A stretch of DNA of 64,000 nt from Alphaproteobacteria bacterium (GTDB taxonomy: Bacteria > Pseudomonadota > Alphaproteobacteria > GCA-016699305). The notes beneath the pieces are model-generated. The model was not told where the DNA came from and did not search any database. It saw nothing but the letters and a program-made list of their open reading frames with translations. The DNA lies in NCBI GenBank assembly GCA_016699305.1, contig CP064970.1, forward strand, positions 1,426,001 through 1,490,000, written 5' to 3'. A program made the position numbers and the translations under genes. Positions 7,634 through 15,343 of the stretch are shown here, in pieces. The stretch's first letter is position 1. Each line of letters opens with the position of its first letter.

Positions 7634-8812
7634 ATGACTCTGGAATTCAAAAACCCGCGCAAAGCTTTGGGGTACGGGATATTGGCCTTGATGGCGTTCT
7701 CGCTGAATCTGATTTCCCCGGTCCAGGCACAAACGGTGGTGACTCCTGACCGAATCGAAGCTCCCGGCGTTCTCATCACTAATGACCGCATCGAAGCTCC
7801 CGGTGTGCTCATCACCAAAGATGGAATACGAACGCCAAATATGGTGGTTACACCCAACGGAATTGAGACGAAAGGGTCGGCAACCGGGCCAGTGCCCGAG
7901 ACGGCAAATTCTGCGCCCAATCCATCGGTGTCCCGCACGGCTCAGCCCATGGGGAAAGAGCCGCTCTCCTATCCCCCGCAGTCAGTGTCCCAACAACTTT
8001 CTCCCGTTAACGTGGGAAGCTACACGAATTCAGAATTATCGGGCATGAACTTCAGCGGCCAGTATTTGGTGGAAGCGAGTTTCGTTAATGCCACGCTCGA
8101 CGGCGCGTCATTCGTAGGCAGCAATCTGAGCCGCGCACGCTTTACCAATGCCGATTTGCGTGGTGCGGATTTGCGCGGGGCCCGGCTTGTCGGCGCGGTT
8201 TTAAGCAATGCGAATCTGAGCCAGGCCTTGCTTGCGGGCGCGGATTTGACGGGCGCTGATCTTACAAATGCCGACTTGTCTGGTGCCGATCTGCGTCAGG
8301 CTATTTTGGTCAATGCGCGGCTGAACAATGTGAACTTGAAAGGCGCGCTGTTGGAAGGATCCAACCGCCAATCCTGGCGCTCCGAAGACACGAAGGTCGT
8401 GGCGGATTCGACGACCATCGTTACCGCTTTGACGCGCCCACCGGTGGCTGGGGCTCCGGCACGGATTGACCTAAGCGTCAATTTCGACTTCAACTCGGAC
8501 CGTCTCAACGTCGATTCAAGGCGTCAGGTGGCTGAAATGGCCAAGGCTTTACTGGATCCGAAATTGGCTTCGATGAAAATTTTGATTGAAGGCCACACCG
8601 ACGATGTGGGGAGCGACGCTTATAATCTGGGTCTTTCAAAACGCCGTGCACATAGCGTGTTGTATGAATTGGCGCGGGCCTATGGAGTTGACCCAGAGCG
8701 TCTAAGCGTTGATGGTAAGGGTGAATCGGAACCTGTGGCCTCGAACGCCAGCGAATATGGCCGAGCCATGAACCGACGTGTGTCTTTGGTCGTTCTGGGG
8801 TCTGTCCGTTAA
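7634..8812 (+). CDS. exported pentapeptide-repeat protein with OmpA-type peptidoglycan-binding domain
   Basis: 392 aa; GGGAGG lies 7-8 bases before ATG 7634. A signal peptide ends at SPVQAQ (about residue 33). Four tandem 12-residue repeats follow (pattern VVTPDRIEAPGV, residues 35-82). After a Ser/Pro linker, residues about 130-235 are A(D/N)LXX pentapeptide repeats forming a predicted right-handed quadrilateral helix. Residues about 270-392 are an OmpA C-terminal domain (FDFNSDRLN, IEGHTDDVGSDAYNLGLSKRRA). It should be periplasmic or outer-membrane-facing and anchored to peptidoglycan. It lies in the same direction between pdhB and the E2 gene, an odd place for an envelope protein. Function unknown. 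Confidence 0.85.
   Translation: MTLEFKNPRKALGYGILALMAFSLNLISPVQAQTVVTPDRIEAPGVLITNDRIEAPGVLITKDGIRTPNMVVTPNGIETKGSATGPVPETANSAPNPSVSRTAQPMGKEPLSYPPQSVSQQLSPVNVGSYTNSELSGMNFSGQYLVEASFVNATLDGASFVGSNLSRARFTNADLRGADLRGARLVGAVLSNANLSQALLAGADLTGADLTNADLSGADLRQAILVNARLNNVNLKGALLEGSNRQSWRSEDTKVVADSTTIVTALTRPPVAGAPARIDLSVNFDFNSDRLNVDSRRQVAEMAKALLDPKLASMKILIEGHTDDVGSDAYNLGLSKRRAHSVLYELARAYGVDPERLSVDGKGESEPVASNASEYGRAMNRRVSLVVLGSVR
7736..7879 (+). repeat. four tandem 36-bp coding repeats
   Basis: Units of 36 bases encode the 12-residue repeats at the N-terminus of the OmpA/pentapeptide protein. The first two units are nearly identical (CGAATCGAAGCTCCCGG, then CGCATCGAAGCTCCCGG); the third and fourth have drifted. 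Copy number could vary between strains. Confidence 0.75.
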
Positions 8813-8865
8813 GATGAACGGCCACTTCCTCCTTCTGTCACTCTTTCTGATGACGAGCTGATCCG

Positions 8866-10119
8866 ATGCCCATCTCCGTCTTGATGCCCAAATTGTCGCC
8901 CACGATGGCCGGGGCCGATCTGGCCCGTTGGCATAAGAAAGAGGGCGATCCCGTCAAGCCGGGCGAGTTGATCGCCGAGATCGAGACCGACAAGACGACC
9001 ATGGAGGTCGAGGCGGTCGAAGGCGGACGCATGGGGCGGATTCTGGTGGAGGCGGGCACGCCCAAAGTCCCCATCAACACCGTCATCGCGGTCATTCTGG
9101 AAGAAGGCGAGGCCGATCTACCCGCCGGCTGGTCGCCCGAAGAGGCCCCGGCCAATGTGTCCTTTGCCGGCCCTGCGCCCGATTTGGCCAAACCCTTGCC
9201 CCCCATGGCGGGTGTCGCGGGTCCCGCACCCAAGGCTGTGGCCGAGGACTCGCGCATCATGATCAGCCCTCTGGCCAAGCGTATGGCCGAACAAGGAGGG
9301 ATCGATCCGTCGCGCGTGGCCGGAACAGGGCCGCATGGCCGAATCGTAAAAAGCGATATCGAACTCGCCTTGGCCTCGGGCGGCCATTCGGCCCCGGCCA
9401 TTCGGGCGACGGCGGCTTCCGCCCCAACGCCGGAGGGCGGATTTATCGCCATTCCCAATAACGGCATGCGCAAGGTGATCGCACGGCGTTTATGCGAATC
9501 CAAGCAGACGGTGCCGCATTTCTATCTGACCATGTCCTGCCGTTTGGACGCTTTGTTGGAATTGCGGCCCAAGATCACGGCCGCCTCGGGCGAAAAGGTA
9601 TCGGTGAACGACGCCATCATCCGCGCCGTCGCCTTGGCCTTGGTTCAGGTCCCCGCCGCCAACGCCTCTTGGACCGAAGAATTCGTGATGCAATACAAGG
9701 ACGCCGATATCGCGGTGGCGGTGGCCACGCCCGGCGGCCTCATCACCCCCATCATCAAAGCGGCGCAAACCAAATCCTTGGTACAAATCTCGCGCGAGAT
9801 GAAAGACCTGGGGCTTCGCGCGCGCGCGGGTAAGCTGCGCCCCGATGAATATCAAGGCGGCGGCTTTTCCATCTCGAATCTGGGCATGTTCGGGGTCGAG
9901 GAATTCGCGGCCATCATCAACCCGCCCCAGGCCTGCATCTTGGCCGTGGGCCAGGGCGTGCGCCAGCCGGTGGTGAACGAGGATGGCAGCATCGGCGCGG
10001 CCACGATCATGAAATGCACATTATCGGTCGATCATCGCGTGGTTGATGGGGCCGTGGGGGCTGAGCTGCTCGGCGCGTTCAAGGCGTTGATCGAGGATCC
10101 CTTGCGCCTGCTGATCTGA
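8866..10119 (+). CDS. pdhC: pyruvate dehydrogenase E2, dihydrolipoamide acetyltransferase
   Basis: 417 aa. Transfers acetyl groups from the lipoyl arm to CoA and forms the core of the complex. One lipoyl domain (residues 1-80, lipoyl Lys43 in ETDKTTME), an Ala/Pro linker, a peripheral-subunit-binding domain (about 130-167, ISPLAKRMAEQGGID...GRIVKSDIE) and the catalytic domain (about 190-417) with His390 and Asp394 in DHRVVDGA. It is separated from pdhB by the OmpA/pentapeptide gene and followed after 13 bases by lpd. Since PdhB lacks a lipoyl domain, this is the only lipoyl arm seen in the operon. Confidence 0.95.
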   Translation: MPISVLMPKLSPTMAGADLARWHKKEGDPVKPGELIAEIETDKTTMEVEAVEGGRMGRILVEAGTPKVPINTVIAVILEEGEADLPAGWSPEEAPANVSFAGPAPDLAKPLPPMAGVAGPAPKAVAEDSRIMISPLAKRMAEQGGIDPSRVAGTGPHGRIVKSDIELALASGGHSAPAIRATAASAPTPEGGFIAIPNNGMRKVIARRLCESKQTVPHFYLTMSCRLDALLELRPKITAASGEKVSVNDAIIRAVALALVQVPAANASWTEEFVMQYKDADIAVAVATPGGLITPIIKAAQTKSLVQISREMKDLGLRARAGKLRPDEYQGGGFSISNLGMFGVEEFAAIINPPQACILAVGQGVRQPVVNEDGSIGAATIMKCTLSVDHRVVDGAVGAELLGAFKALIEDPLRLLI

Positions 10120-10132
10120 ACGGGAGGATATC

Positions 10133-11524
10133 TTGAGCGAATCTTATGATCTGGTGGTCATTGGCGGCGGACCTGGCGGCTATGTCGCGGCTATTCGCGC
10201 GGCACAATTGGGCCTGAAAACGGCTCTGATCGAGCGCGAGCATCTGGGCGGCGTGTGCCTGAACTGGGGCTGCATCCCGACCAAGGCCTTGCTGCGCACC
10301 AGCGAGATATGGACCAGTTTGCAGCATCTGGAAGAATTCGGCCTGTCGGTGACCAAGCCGTCCTTTGACCTTGGCAAGATCGTCGCCCGTTCGCGCAAGA
10401 TCGCCGAGCAATTATCCGGCGGCATTCGCCATCTGCTGAAAAAGAACAAAGTGACGGTGATCGAGGGAACGGCGCGTTTATCCGGCCCCGGCAATGTGAA
10501 GATCGAGGGCAAATCCGCGCAAGAGATCGCCGCCAAGCATATCATCCTGGCCACCGGCGCAAGGGCGCGGGCTTTGCCGGGGATGGAGCCGGACGGCAAG
10601 CTGCTATGGACCGCGCGCGAGGCCATGACGCCCGATATTCTGCCCAGCCGCCTGTTGGTGATCGGCTCGGGAGCCATCGGCATCGAATTCGCCAGCTTCT
10701 ATCGCGCTTTGGGGTGCGCCGTGACGGTGGCCGAGGCGGTGGATCGCATCTTGCCCGCCGAGGACGAGGAAATCTCGGCCCTGGCGCGCAAGGCGTTCGA
10801 AAAGCAGGGCATGACGATTCACACATCGGCCAAAATCCACAAACTGGACAAAGGCAAGAACGAGGTCGCCGCCACGATCGAAGTGGGCGGAAAGACAAGC
10901 ACGGCGACCTATGACCGGGTGATCTTGGCGGTGGGGATTGTCGGCAATGTCGAGAATCTGGGCCTGGAAGGCACCAAGGTGAAGGTGGAAAAGACGCATA
11001 TCGTCACCGATGGATTCGGCGCGACGGGCCAGCCGGGCGTCTATGCCATTGGGGACGTGGCCGGCGCGCCATGGCTGGCGCATAAGGCCAGCCATGAAGG
11101 CATCATATGCGTGGAAAAGATCGCCGGGGTTAAGGACGTGCATCCGCTGGATTCGTCCTCGATTCCAGGCTGCACCTATAGCCATCCGCAAATCGCCAGC
11201 ATCGGTCTGTCCGAGGCCAAGGCCAAGGCGACAGGGCGCGAGATCAAAGTGGGCCGCTTCCCCTTGATCGGCAACGGCAAGGCCATCGCGCTGGGCGAAT
11301 CCGAAGGCTTGGTCAAGACGATCTTCGATGCCAAGACCGGTGAATTTCTGGGGGCGCATTTGATCGGGCCGGAAGTGACCGAAATGGTCCAAGGCCTGGC
11401 CATCGCCCGCACGCTGGAAGCTACCGAAGCCGAATTGATGCACACGGTATTCCCGCATCCCACGGTCAGCGAAGCGATCCACGAATCCGTTCTATCGGCC
11501 TGGGGTCGCGCGATTCATTTCTAA
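10133..11524 (+). CDS. lpdA: dihydrolipoamide dehydrogenase, PDH E3
   Basis: 463 aa from TTG 10133, chosen because GGGAGGA lies 6 bases upstream and the N-terminus (SESYDLVVIGGGPGGY) fits the family. Reoxidises dihydrolipoamide with FAD and NAD+. FAD motif GGGPGGY, redox disulfide Cys42/Cys47 in GVCLNWGCIPTK, NAD motif GSGAIGIEFASF, and the C-terminal interface pair His442/Glu447 in HPTVSEAIHES. Last gene of the pdh operon. No strong terminator follows. Confidence 0.96.
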   Translation: MSESYDLVVIGGGPGGYVAAIRAAQLGLKTALIEREHLGGVCLNWGCIPTKALLRTSEIWTSLQHLEEFGLSVTKPSFDLGKIVARSRKIAEQLSGGIRHLLKKNKVTVIEGTARLSGPGNVKIEGKSAQEIAAKHIILATGARARALPGMEPDGKLLWTAREAMTPDILPSRLLVIGSGAIGIEFASFYRALGCAVTVAEAVDRILPAEDEEISALARKAFEKQGMTIHTSAKIHKLDKGKNEVAATIEVGGKTSTATYDRVILAVGIVGNVENLGLEGTKVKVEKTHIVTDGFGATGQPGVYAIGDVAGAPWLAHKASHEGIICVEKIAGVKDVHPLDSSSIPGCTYSHPQIASIGLSEAKAKATGREIKVGRFPLIGNGKAIALGESEGLVKTIFDAKTGEFLGAHLIGPEVTEMVQGLAIARTLEATEAELMHTVFPHPTVSEAIHESVLSAWGRAIHF

Positions 11525-11608
11525 TCAAGTGGCCACTGTTCACAAAGGCCTATGAAGCGGCGTCAAACGCAGCGATTGAGATGAAGATTCTGCAACTCAG
11601 CATCAACT

Positions 11609-11776
11609 GGAATGACAAGTGATGGATGCTTGCCTGCGCGAGCATGACGTGTTGAGAGGTTCGTTTTCATATGAATAAGGCATGGCGTGTCATGCGCTTC
11701 CCTTCCCCTTTCGCGTGAGTCACCCTCGTGAAAACGAGAGTCCATCACCTGCTCTTGCTGAAAGTGCTGGATTCCA
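11609..11776. repeat. inverted pair of REP-like palindromic elements
   Basis: Plus-strand arm 11609-11649 and minus-strand arm 11776-11717 share the order CTGGAAT, GTGATGGA, then a small hairpin ending CGAG..TGAC. Such elements are dispersed in many proteobacterial genomes. The arms are diverged, so boundaries are approximate. Confidence 0.5.
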
Positions 11777-11843
11777 GAAAAGGCTGTGCGATGCCAGCAG
11801 TGCCGACGAACCAAGTTTCGCCATTTTTCCTATGCAATTAATC

Positions 11844-11878
11844 CGTCACTATGACCGAGTCATTCGGTCATAGTGACG
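11844..11878. promoter_or_regulatory. perfect 15-bp inverted repeat upstream of the 290-aa gene
   Basis: CGTCACTATGACCGA and its exact complement are separated by GTCAT. It ends 44 bases before ATG 11923. No T-run follows, so it is not a simple Rho-independent terminator. It could be an operator for a dimeric regulator, an mRNA structure or a repeat remnant. Confidence 0.5.
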
Positions 11879-11922
11879 TAGCGCAAGCGTGATGACACGC
11901 GAAACAACAAAAGGAGAAAATC

Positions 11923-12795
11923 ATGGCAGATATTTTGAGTCCACGCATCATGGGCGGCGTGGAGCTACCGGTTATTCAGGGGGTCACCTTTATGGCGCCA
12001 GCGATTCCTGGAGCCTTGGCCATGGTGAATGCCGAGGCCTTGAAGCCAGAAAATATGAAGCGATATTTTGAAATGAAGGGTGATCTGGACGATATAGGTT
12101 CATGGCCGAGTTGCCTGGTCGAAGCTGTTATCAAAAAAAACATATGCGGTCCTATCAAGCCGGCCCCAATGCCTGTCATAGGCACTAACGGCATCGAGTT
12201 TGGAAAATTTGATGTTCCTTTGATGATCGCGCTGGGAGTGGAAAGAATAGCCGTGGTCGTCCCGTTTGGATGTAAAAAAGATGTCGGAGAGAAGCTGGGG
12301 GACAGCATCACATGGGTCAATGCAAATACTTCCAGCGCAAATCTTTTTGCCGATGAGGTGCGTGAGCTGCGAAGCGGGACATCGCCAAAGGAGGCCACCC
12401 ATCTGAAACGACTCTCGGCCGCTGGAATGGCGCAGGAACCAACGGATGGCGAAGTCTATCGCATGTGGTTGGTGCAGACTCATGGCTTGCGCTGGCAAGA
12501 CAAGAGTAATGATGTGGTGGCCAGGACTTGCCTGTTTTTTGGTGTCGCGGTGCCTTCTAAAGGTCATGAAGATGAAGGTGATCTCTATGGCGTTCGTCAG
12601 CAAGCGTGGGAAAATTGGTCCCAAGAAAACGCCGCGTTCTTGTCCTGGGCTCAGAGCAACTTACTGCCTGCTGGTCAGCCACGTTTCAACAGGAACCCCG
12701 CACCTTCGCGCGGCGTTTTGCCCGATTGGCCCGTTGCATCGCGGCCTGCCCTTGTAACGGAAACTCCGCCTGTGCCCGAGAACAAGCTGGGCTAA
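11923..12795 (+). CDS. hypothetical protein, no recognised family
   Basis: 290 aa; AAAAGGAGA stands 5 bases before ATG 11923, so translation is likely. No signal peptide and no long membrane segment; the N-terminus is moderately hydrophobic (LPVIQGVTFMAPAIPGALAMV). Trp and Gly are scattered and the C-terminal 40 residues are Pro-rich, looking disordered. I recognise no catalytic motif. It stands alone between the pdh operon and the tip-protein genes, with a palindrome and REP-like repeats upstream, which suggests accessory DNA. Confidence 0.7.
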   Translation: MADILSPRIMGGVELPVIQGVTFMAPAIPGALAMVNAEALKPENMKRYFEMKGDLDDIGSWPSCLVEAVIKKNICGPIKPAPMPVIGTNGIEFGKFDVPLMIALGVERIAVVVPFGCKKDVGEKLGDSITWVNANTSSANLFADEVRELRSGTSPKEATHLKRLSAAGMAQEPTDGEVYRMWLVQTHGLRWQDKSNDVVARTCLFFGVAVPSKGHEDEGDLYGVRQQAWENWSQENAAFLSWAQSNLLPAGQPRFNRNPAPSRGVLPDWPVASRPALVTETPPVPENKLG

Positions 12796-13103
12796 TCACA
12801 CGATCATGAAAGAGTGCGGCGCCGTGTGGATATCTACATGGTGCCGCCTCTATCTCTTGAAACCTGGTCCCTTGCTCATTTGCGTATCTACTTTGCTTTT
12901 TCTATGTCTATGATATAACAGGCTTTAACCCCCCCTATAAAGTCAAATAGCCATTTGGTAATGTTTTAGATCAAAGCCATATCCCGGCGACCATCTCCCC
13001 CGCTGGAATCCACGAAGAGCCACATTTTAAGAGATTGTTAAGATGTGAAAGATAGAGCTATGGTCAATTGACCTACTTCCTCTCGCAATAAGGAATGGAC
13101 GCC
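12796..13103. other. intergenic region before the first tip-like protein gene
   Basis: About 300 bases. A weak hairpin (12816-12847, GCGGCGCC / GGTGCCGC) may end the 290-aa gene, though no T-run follows. The last 83 bases belong to the promoter/leader repeat that recurs 690 bases downstream. Confidence 0.5.
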
Positions 13104-13151
13104 ATGCTGAAAAAGACGATCATCGGTTTTATGCTGGCCCTGTTCGCGGGG
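13021..13151 (+). repeat. duplicated promoter and signal-peptide module, copy 1
   Basis: About 130 bases recur at 13711-13841, exactly 690 bases later, with roughly eight differences. The unit spans the putative promoter, the untranslated leader, the ribosome site and the signal-peptide codons, then similarity stops abruptly. Confidence 0.9.
13035..13064 (+). promoter_or_regulatory. putative sigma-70-type promoter, copy 1
   Basis: TTGTTA (13035-13040) and TATGGT (13059-13064) with an 18-base spacer, inside the duplicated leader. The downstream copy has TTGTTA and TATGAT at the same spacing. Confidence 0.4.
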
Positions 13152-13646
13152 ACAGTATCCGTACTTCCTGACGTTAGCCAAGCAGCGACATGTTCAAATC
13201 CAGAAACACCCGTGTTTGGATGTCCATGCCCTACAGTCGGCATGACAAAGATGAACGACGCTAGTACGGCAATACTTGCGTGCCTGAATGCTGGTGCCGC
13301 CGGTAATATCTGGCAGAACATGGGGCAAACAACCGTGGAAAACGGCGGTGGGAATTCCTACGTTGCGGAAGGCACGAACAAATGCCATCCGGACTATAAA
13401 GTTGCTTATACCGGATATATGGTGAAATCGGGATATACAATGGGGGGATCTAACGGGCCAGGATACACACGGGTTTTATCCGTGTCACAGTCTAGGTGTA
13501 TATCCACAGAACAAAGCGTCAATGAAAGAGAAAAACCAATCGTTGATTTTCATAAATCCTGCACAGGAAATACATTACTTAAGCTAGGAGAAGGCTGTGG
13601 TGGGCATATATTCAGCGGGATACGTTGTGCGCTTTGTGTAAAGTAA
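13104..13646 (+). CDS. secreted Cys-rich protein with PilV-tip-like module
   Basis: 180 aa from ATG 13104. The AAGGA site touches ATG 13095 but is 9 bases from 13104, so MLKKTIIGF is the likely start. The signal peptide ends near DVSQAA. The mature protein starts with CSNPETPVFGCPCPTVGMTKMN...ILACLN...IWQNM, the C...G....D....L.C....W pattern of variable C-terminal segments of type IVb minor pilins (PilV). Nine or more Cys follow, suggesting disulfides in the periplasm or outside. First of three related genes; followed by a terminator-like hairpin. There is no pilin helix, so a stand-alone tip or adhesin subunit is inferred. Confidence 0.6.
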   Translation: MLKKTIIGFMLALFAGTVSVLPDVSQAATCSNPETPVFGCPCPTVGMTKMNDASTAILACLNAGAAGNIWQNMGQTTVENGGGNSYVAEGTNKCHPDYKVAYTGYMVKSGYTMGGSNGPGYTRVLSVSQSRCISTEQSVNEREKPIVDFHKSCTGNTLLKLGEGCGGHIFSGIRCALCVK

Positions 13647-13683
13647 GTTGGCAATACCGTTGATCACACGGGGTAACACCGGG

Positions 13684-13710
13684 GCGCGGCTCTCAAGGGG
13701 GCCGCGCTTT
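13684..13710 (+). terminator. putative terminator after the first tip-like gene
   Basis: GCGCGGC stem (13684-13690) pairs with GCCGCGC (13701-13707) across a 10-base loop, followed by only TTT. It lies 37 bases after the stop and directly before the second copy of the duplicated promoter module. Confidence 0.55.
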
Positions 13711-13841
13711 CACATTTTAAGAGATTGTTAAGACATGAAAGATAGAGCTATGATGAATTGACCTACTTCCTCTCGCGATAAGGAATGGACGCCATGCTGA
13801 AAAAGGCGATCATCGGTTTTATGCTGGCCCTGTTCGCAGGA
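13711..13841 (+). repeat. duplicated promoter and signal-peptide module, copy 2
   Basis: Second copy of 13021-13151. Putative -35 TTGTTA (13725-13730) and -10 TATGAT (13749-13754), 18-base spacer. The -10 is closer to consensus than in copy 1. It leads into the interrupted second tip-like gene. Confidence 0.9.
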
Positions 13842-14076
13842 CCTCTCTCCGCTCATGCGGAAATGCCCGGACAGGCTTGCACCACCGCGCAAATCGGCAC
13901 AACGAAAATGGCCGATGATAAGCAAAGCATCATTGCTTGCCTCGTAACGGGTAACGTCGCGCCAGAAAACGTCCAGGAATGGAAGTCTATGACGACTCCG
14001 AAAATTCCTGTTTGCGCTATAGTCATACCAGATAATTTCCATAACATTTTATGAGGGATTGGTGTATGTCTGAGAC

Positions 14077-14388
14077 ATGACCTACAGCGTTGATTTTCGG
14101 AAGAAGGTCGTGGCGTATGTACGAGGCGGCGGCGGCCAGCGTGAAGCGGCACGTCGTTTCGACATCAGCCTGTGGTGTGTTCGAGACTGGCTGGTGCGGT
14201 CCGATCTTGCACCCCGGCAGAAAGGTGTGCCGCGACGAAGAAAACTGGATAAAGAGGCCTTGCGCGCGCATGTGAGGGACTTTCCCGATGCGCTCATACG
14301 CGAACGGGCGGCGCATTTTGGCGTGTACGGCAATTCGGTGTGGATGGCTCTAAAAGCCATGAAGATCACGCATAAAAAAAGACACTGA
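14077..14388 (+). CDS. IS630-family transposase, first frame (DNA-binding)
   Basis: 103 aa with a helix-turn-helix N-terminus (SVDFRKKVVAYVRGGGGQREAARRFDIS...VRDWL) and a second HTH-like region (RERAAHFGVYGNSVWMALKAM), as in IS630 transposases. It ends ITHKKRH just after seven A (14374-14380). A -1 slip at AAA-AAA continues into the second frame as KTLKYKERDPEKR. Confidence 0.85.
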   Translation: MTYSVDFRKKVVAYVRGGGGQREAARRFDISLWCVRDWLVRSDLAPRQKGVPRRRKLDKEALRAHVRDFPDALIRERAAHFGVYGNSVWMALKAMKITHKKRH

Positions 14389-14927
14389 AATACAAGGAGC
14401 GCGATCCGGAAAAGCGGATTGCCTATCTTCGCACCTTGCGCGAGATCATCGCCATGCGGGGCTCGCAGAACATCGTCTATGTCGATGAATCCGGCTTCGC
14501 TCCCGAAACCTGTCGTCGTTATGGCTGGACCAGGCAAGGACAGAAGGTTTATGGCGATCACTCGGGCCATCGCCGTCCGCGTACAAGTTTGATCGCGGCG
14601 CATCGCGGCAAAGATTTTCTTGCGCCGATGCTGTTTGAAGGAACAGCCGACGCCCAGCTTGTCAATCACTGGACGCGCGACATGCTCTGCAAAGAGTTGA
14701 ACCCCAACTCAACCATCATCTGGGACAATGCGGCCTTCCACAAAAAGAAAGACCTGGCCGCCATCGCCACCCAATATGGCCATCACATCCTTTTCCTGCC
14801 GCCCTACAGTCCAGACTTCAATCCCATCGAGCGTGACTTCGCCAATATCAAAAAACGCCGACAATATGCTCTGCCTCTCACACCTCTCGATCAGATCGTC
14901 AAATGTTATGGAAATTATGTGGCTTGA
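14379..14927 (+). CDS. IS630-family transposase, second frame (DDE catalytic)
   Basis: Reached by -1 frameshifting from the first frame at the A7 run; ATG 14436 is only an internal Met. The catalytic residues are all visible: Asp in YVDESGF, Asp in IIWDNAAFHK and Glu in PPYSPDFNPIE. No stop interrupts the frame, so the element may be active. Confidence 0.85.
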   Translation, partial: KTLKYKERDPEKRIAYLRTLREIIAMRGSQNIVYVDESGFAPETCRRYGWTRQGQKVYGDHSGHRRPRTSLIAAHRGKDFLAPMLFEGTADAQLVNHWTRDMLCKELNPNSTIIWDNAAFHKKKDLAAIATQYGHHILFLPPYSPDFNPIERDFANIKKRRQYALPLTPLDQIVKCYGNYVA

Positions 14928-15343
14928 CTATAACAACCAGCTCCTGATGGGAGATGCGAGCGGGAAATTTAAATGTATGAAAATGAGTTGCAGAGTTGCC
15001 AGCAGCCAAGCCGCAGCCTCGACAATCAACTTCGTCTCAACTGCGATGTGCACGAACGACGAATTTCTACTGAATGGCGGCGGGCACACGCATCCCAATA
15101 TGGGTGGGGGATGCCCGTATCACAGAATAGGGTATCTGCATACGTCAAGGCCCACACAGGATATGCGCGGGTGGAATGTAGACGGGTTTGGCATGTTGGA
15201 ATGGCCGTCTATGGCTTTCACCTCCGTGCCGGGCGCAACGCCAGCGACGACCGAAGCTTGCACAATAGCCTATGCCACATGCTGCAGCTGGGTGCCTGTC
15301 AGTAACTAAACACGGCACAGGCTTTTAGGGAATGAGGCTGCTC

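Larger units (their letters stand above)
11525..11922. other. intergenic region with REP-like repeats
   Basis: About 400 bases with no gene I can support. It carries an inverted pair of REP-like arms (11609-11649 and 11717-11776) and a perfect palindrome (11844-11878). AAAAGGAGA at 11910-11918 is the ribosome site of the next gene. Confidence 0.6.
14020..14930 (+). mobile_element. IS630-family insertion sequence, complete, 911 bp
   Basis: Terminal inverted repeats of about 32 bp (left TAGTCATACCAGATAATTTC, right its imperfect complement ending TGACTA) are flanked by TA duplications (14018-14019 and 14931-14932), the Tc1/mariner/IS630 target. It carries two transposase frames joined by a -1 slip on A7. 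It lies inside the second tip-like gene. Confidence 0.9.
13794..15309 (+). pseudogene. second tip-like secreted protein gene, split by an IS630-family element
   Basis: The 5' part (13794-14019) encodes MLKKAIIGFML..., a signal peptide ending AHAE, then PGQACTTAQIGTTKMADDKQ...ACL...EWKSM, a PilV-tip-like module. The 3' part (14933-15309) encodes a Cys-rich domain ending CCSWVPVSN. Removing the element with one TA copy (14020-14932) rejoins the two parts in frame across the codon AAC, giving about 200 aa. Mature residues include MCTNDEFLLNGGG and GGGCPYHRIGYL. As it stands the gene makes only the N-terminal third plus a few IS-encoded residues before the stop at 14052-14054. The insertion therefore looks recent. 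Confidence 0.8.

Noticed and set aside
10604..11482. 292-aa minus-strand frame opposite lpdA
   Set aside because: The lpd frame is fully conserved with catalytic residues; the antisense frame has no motif.
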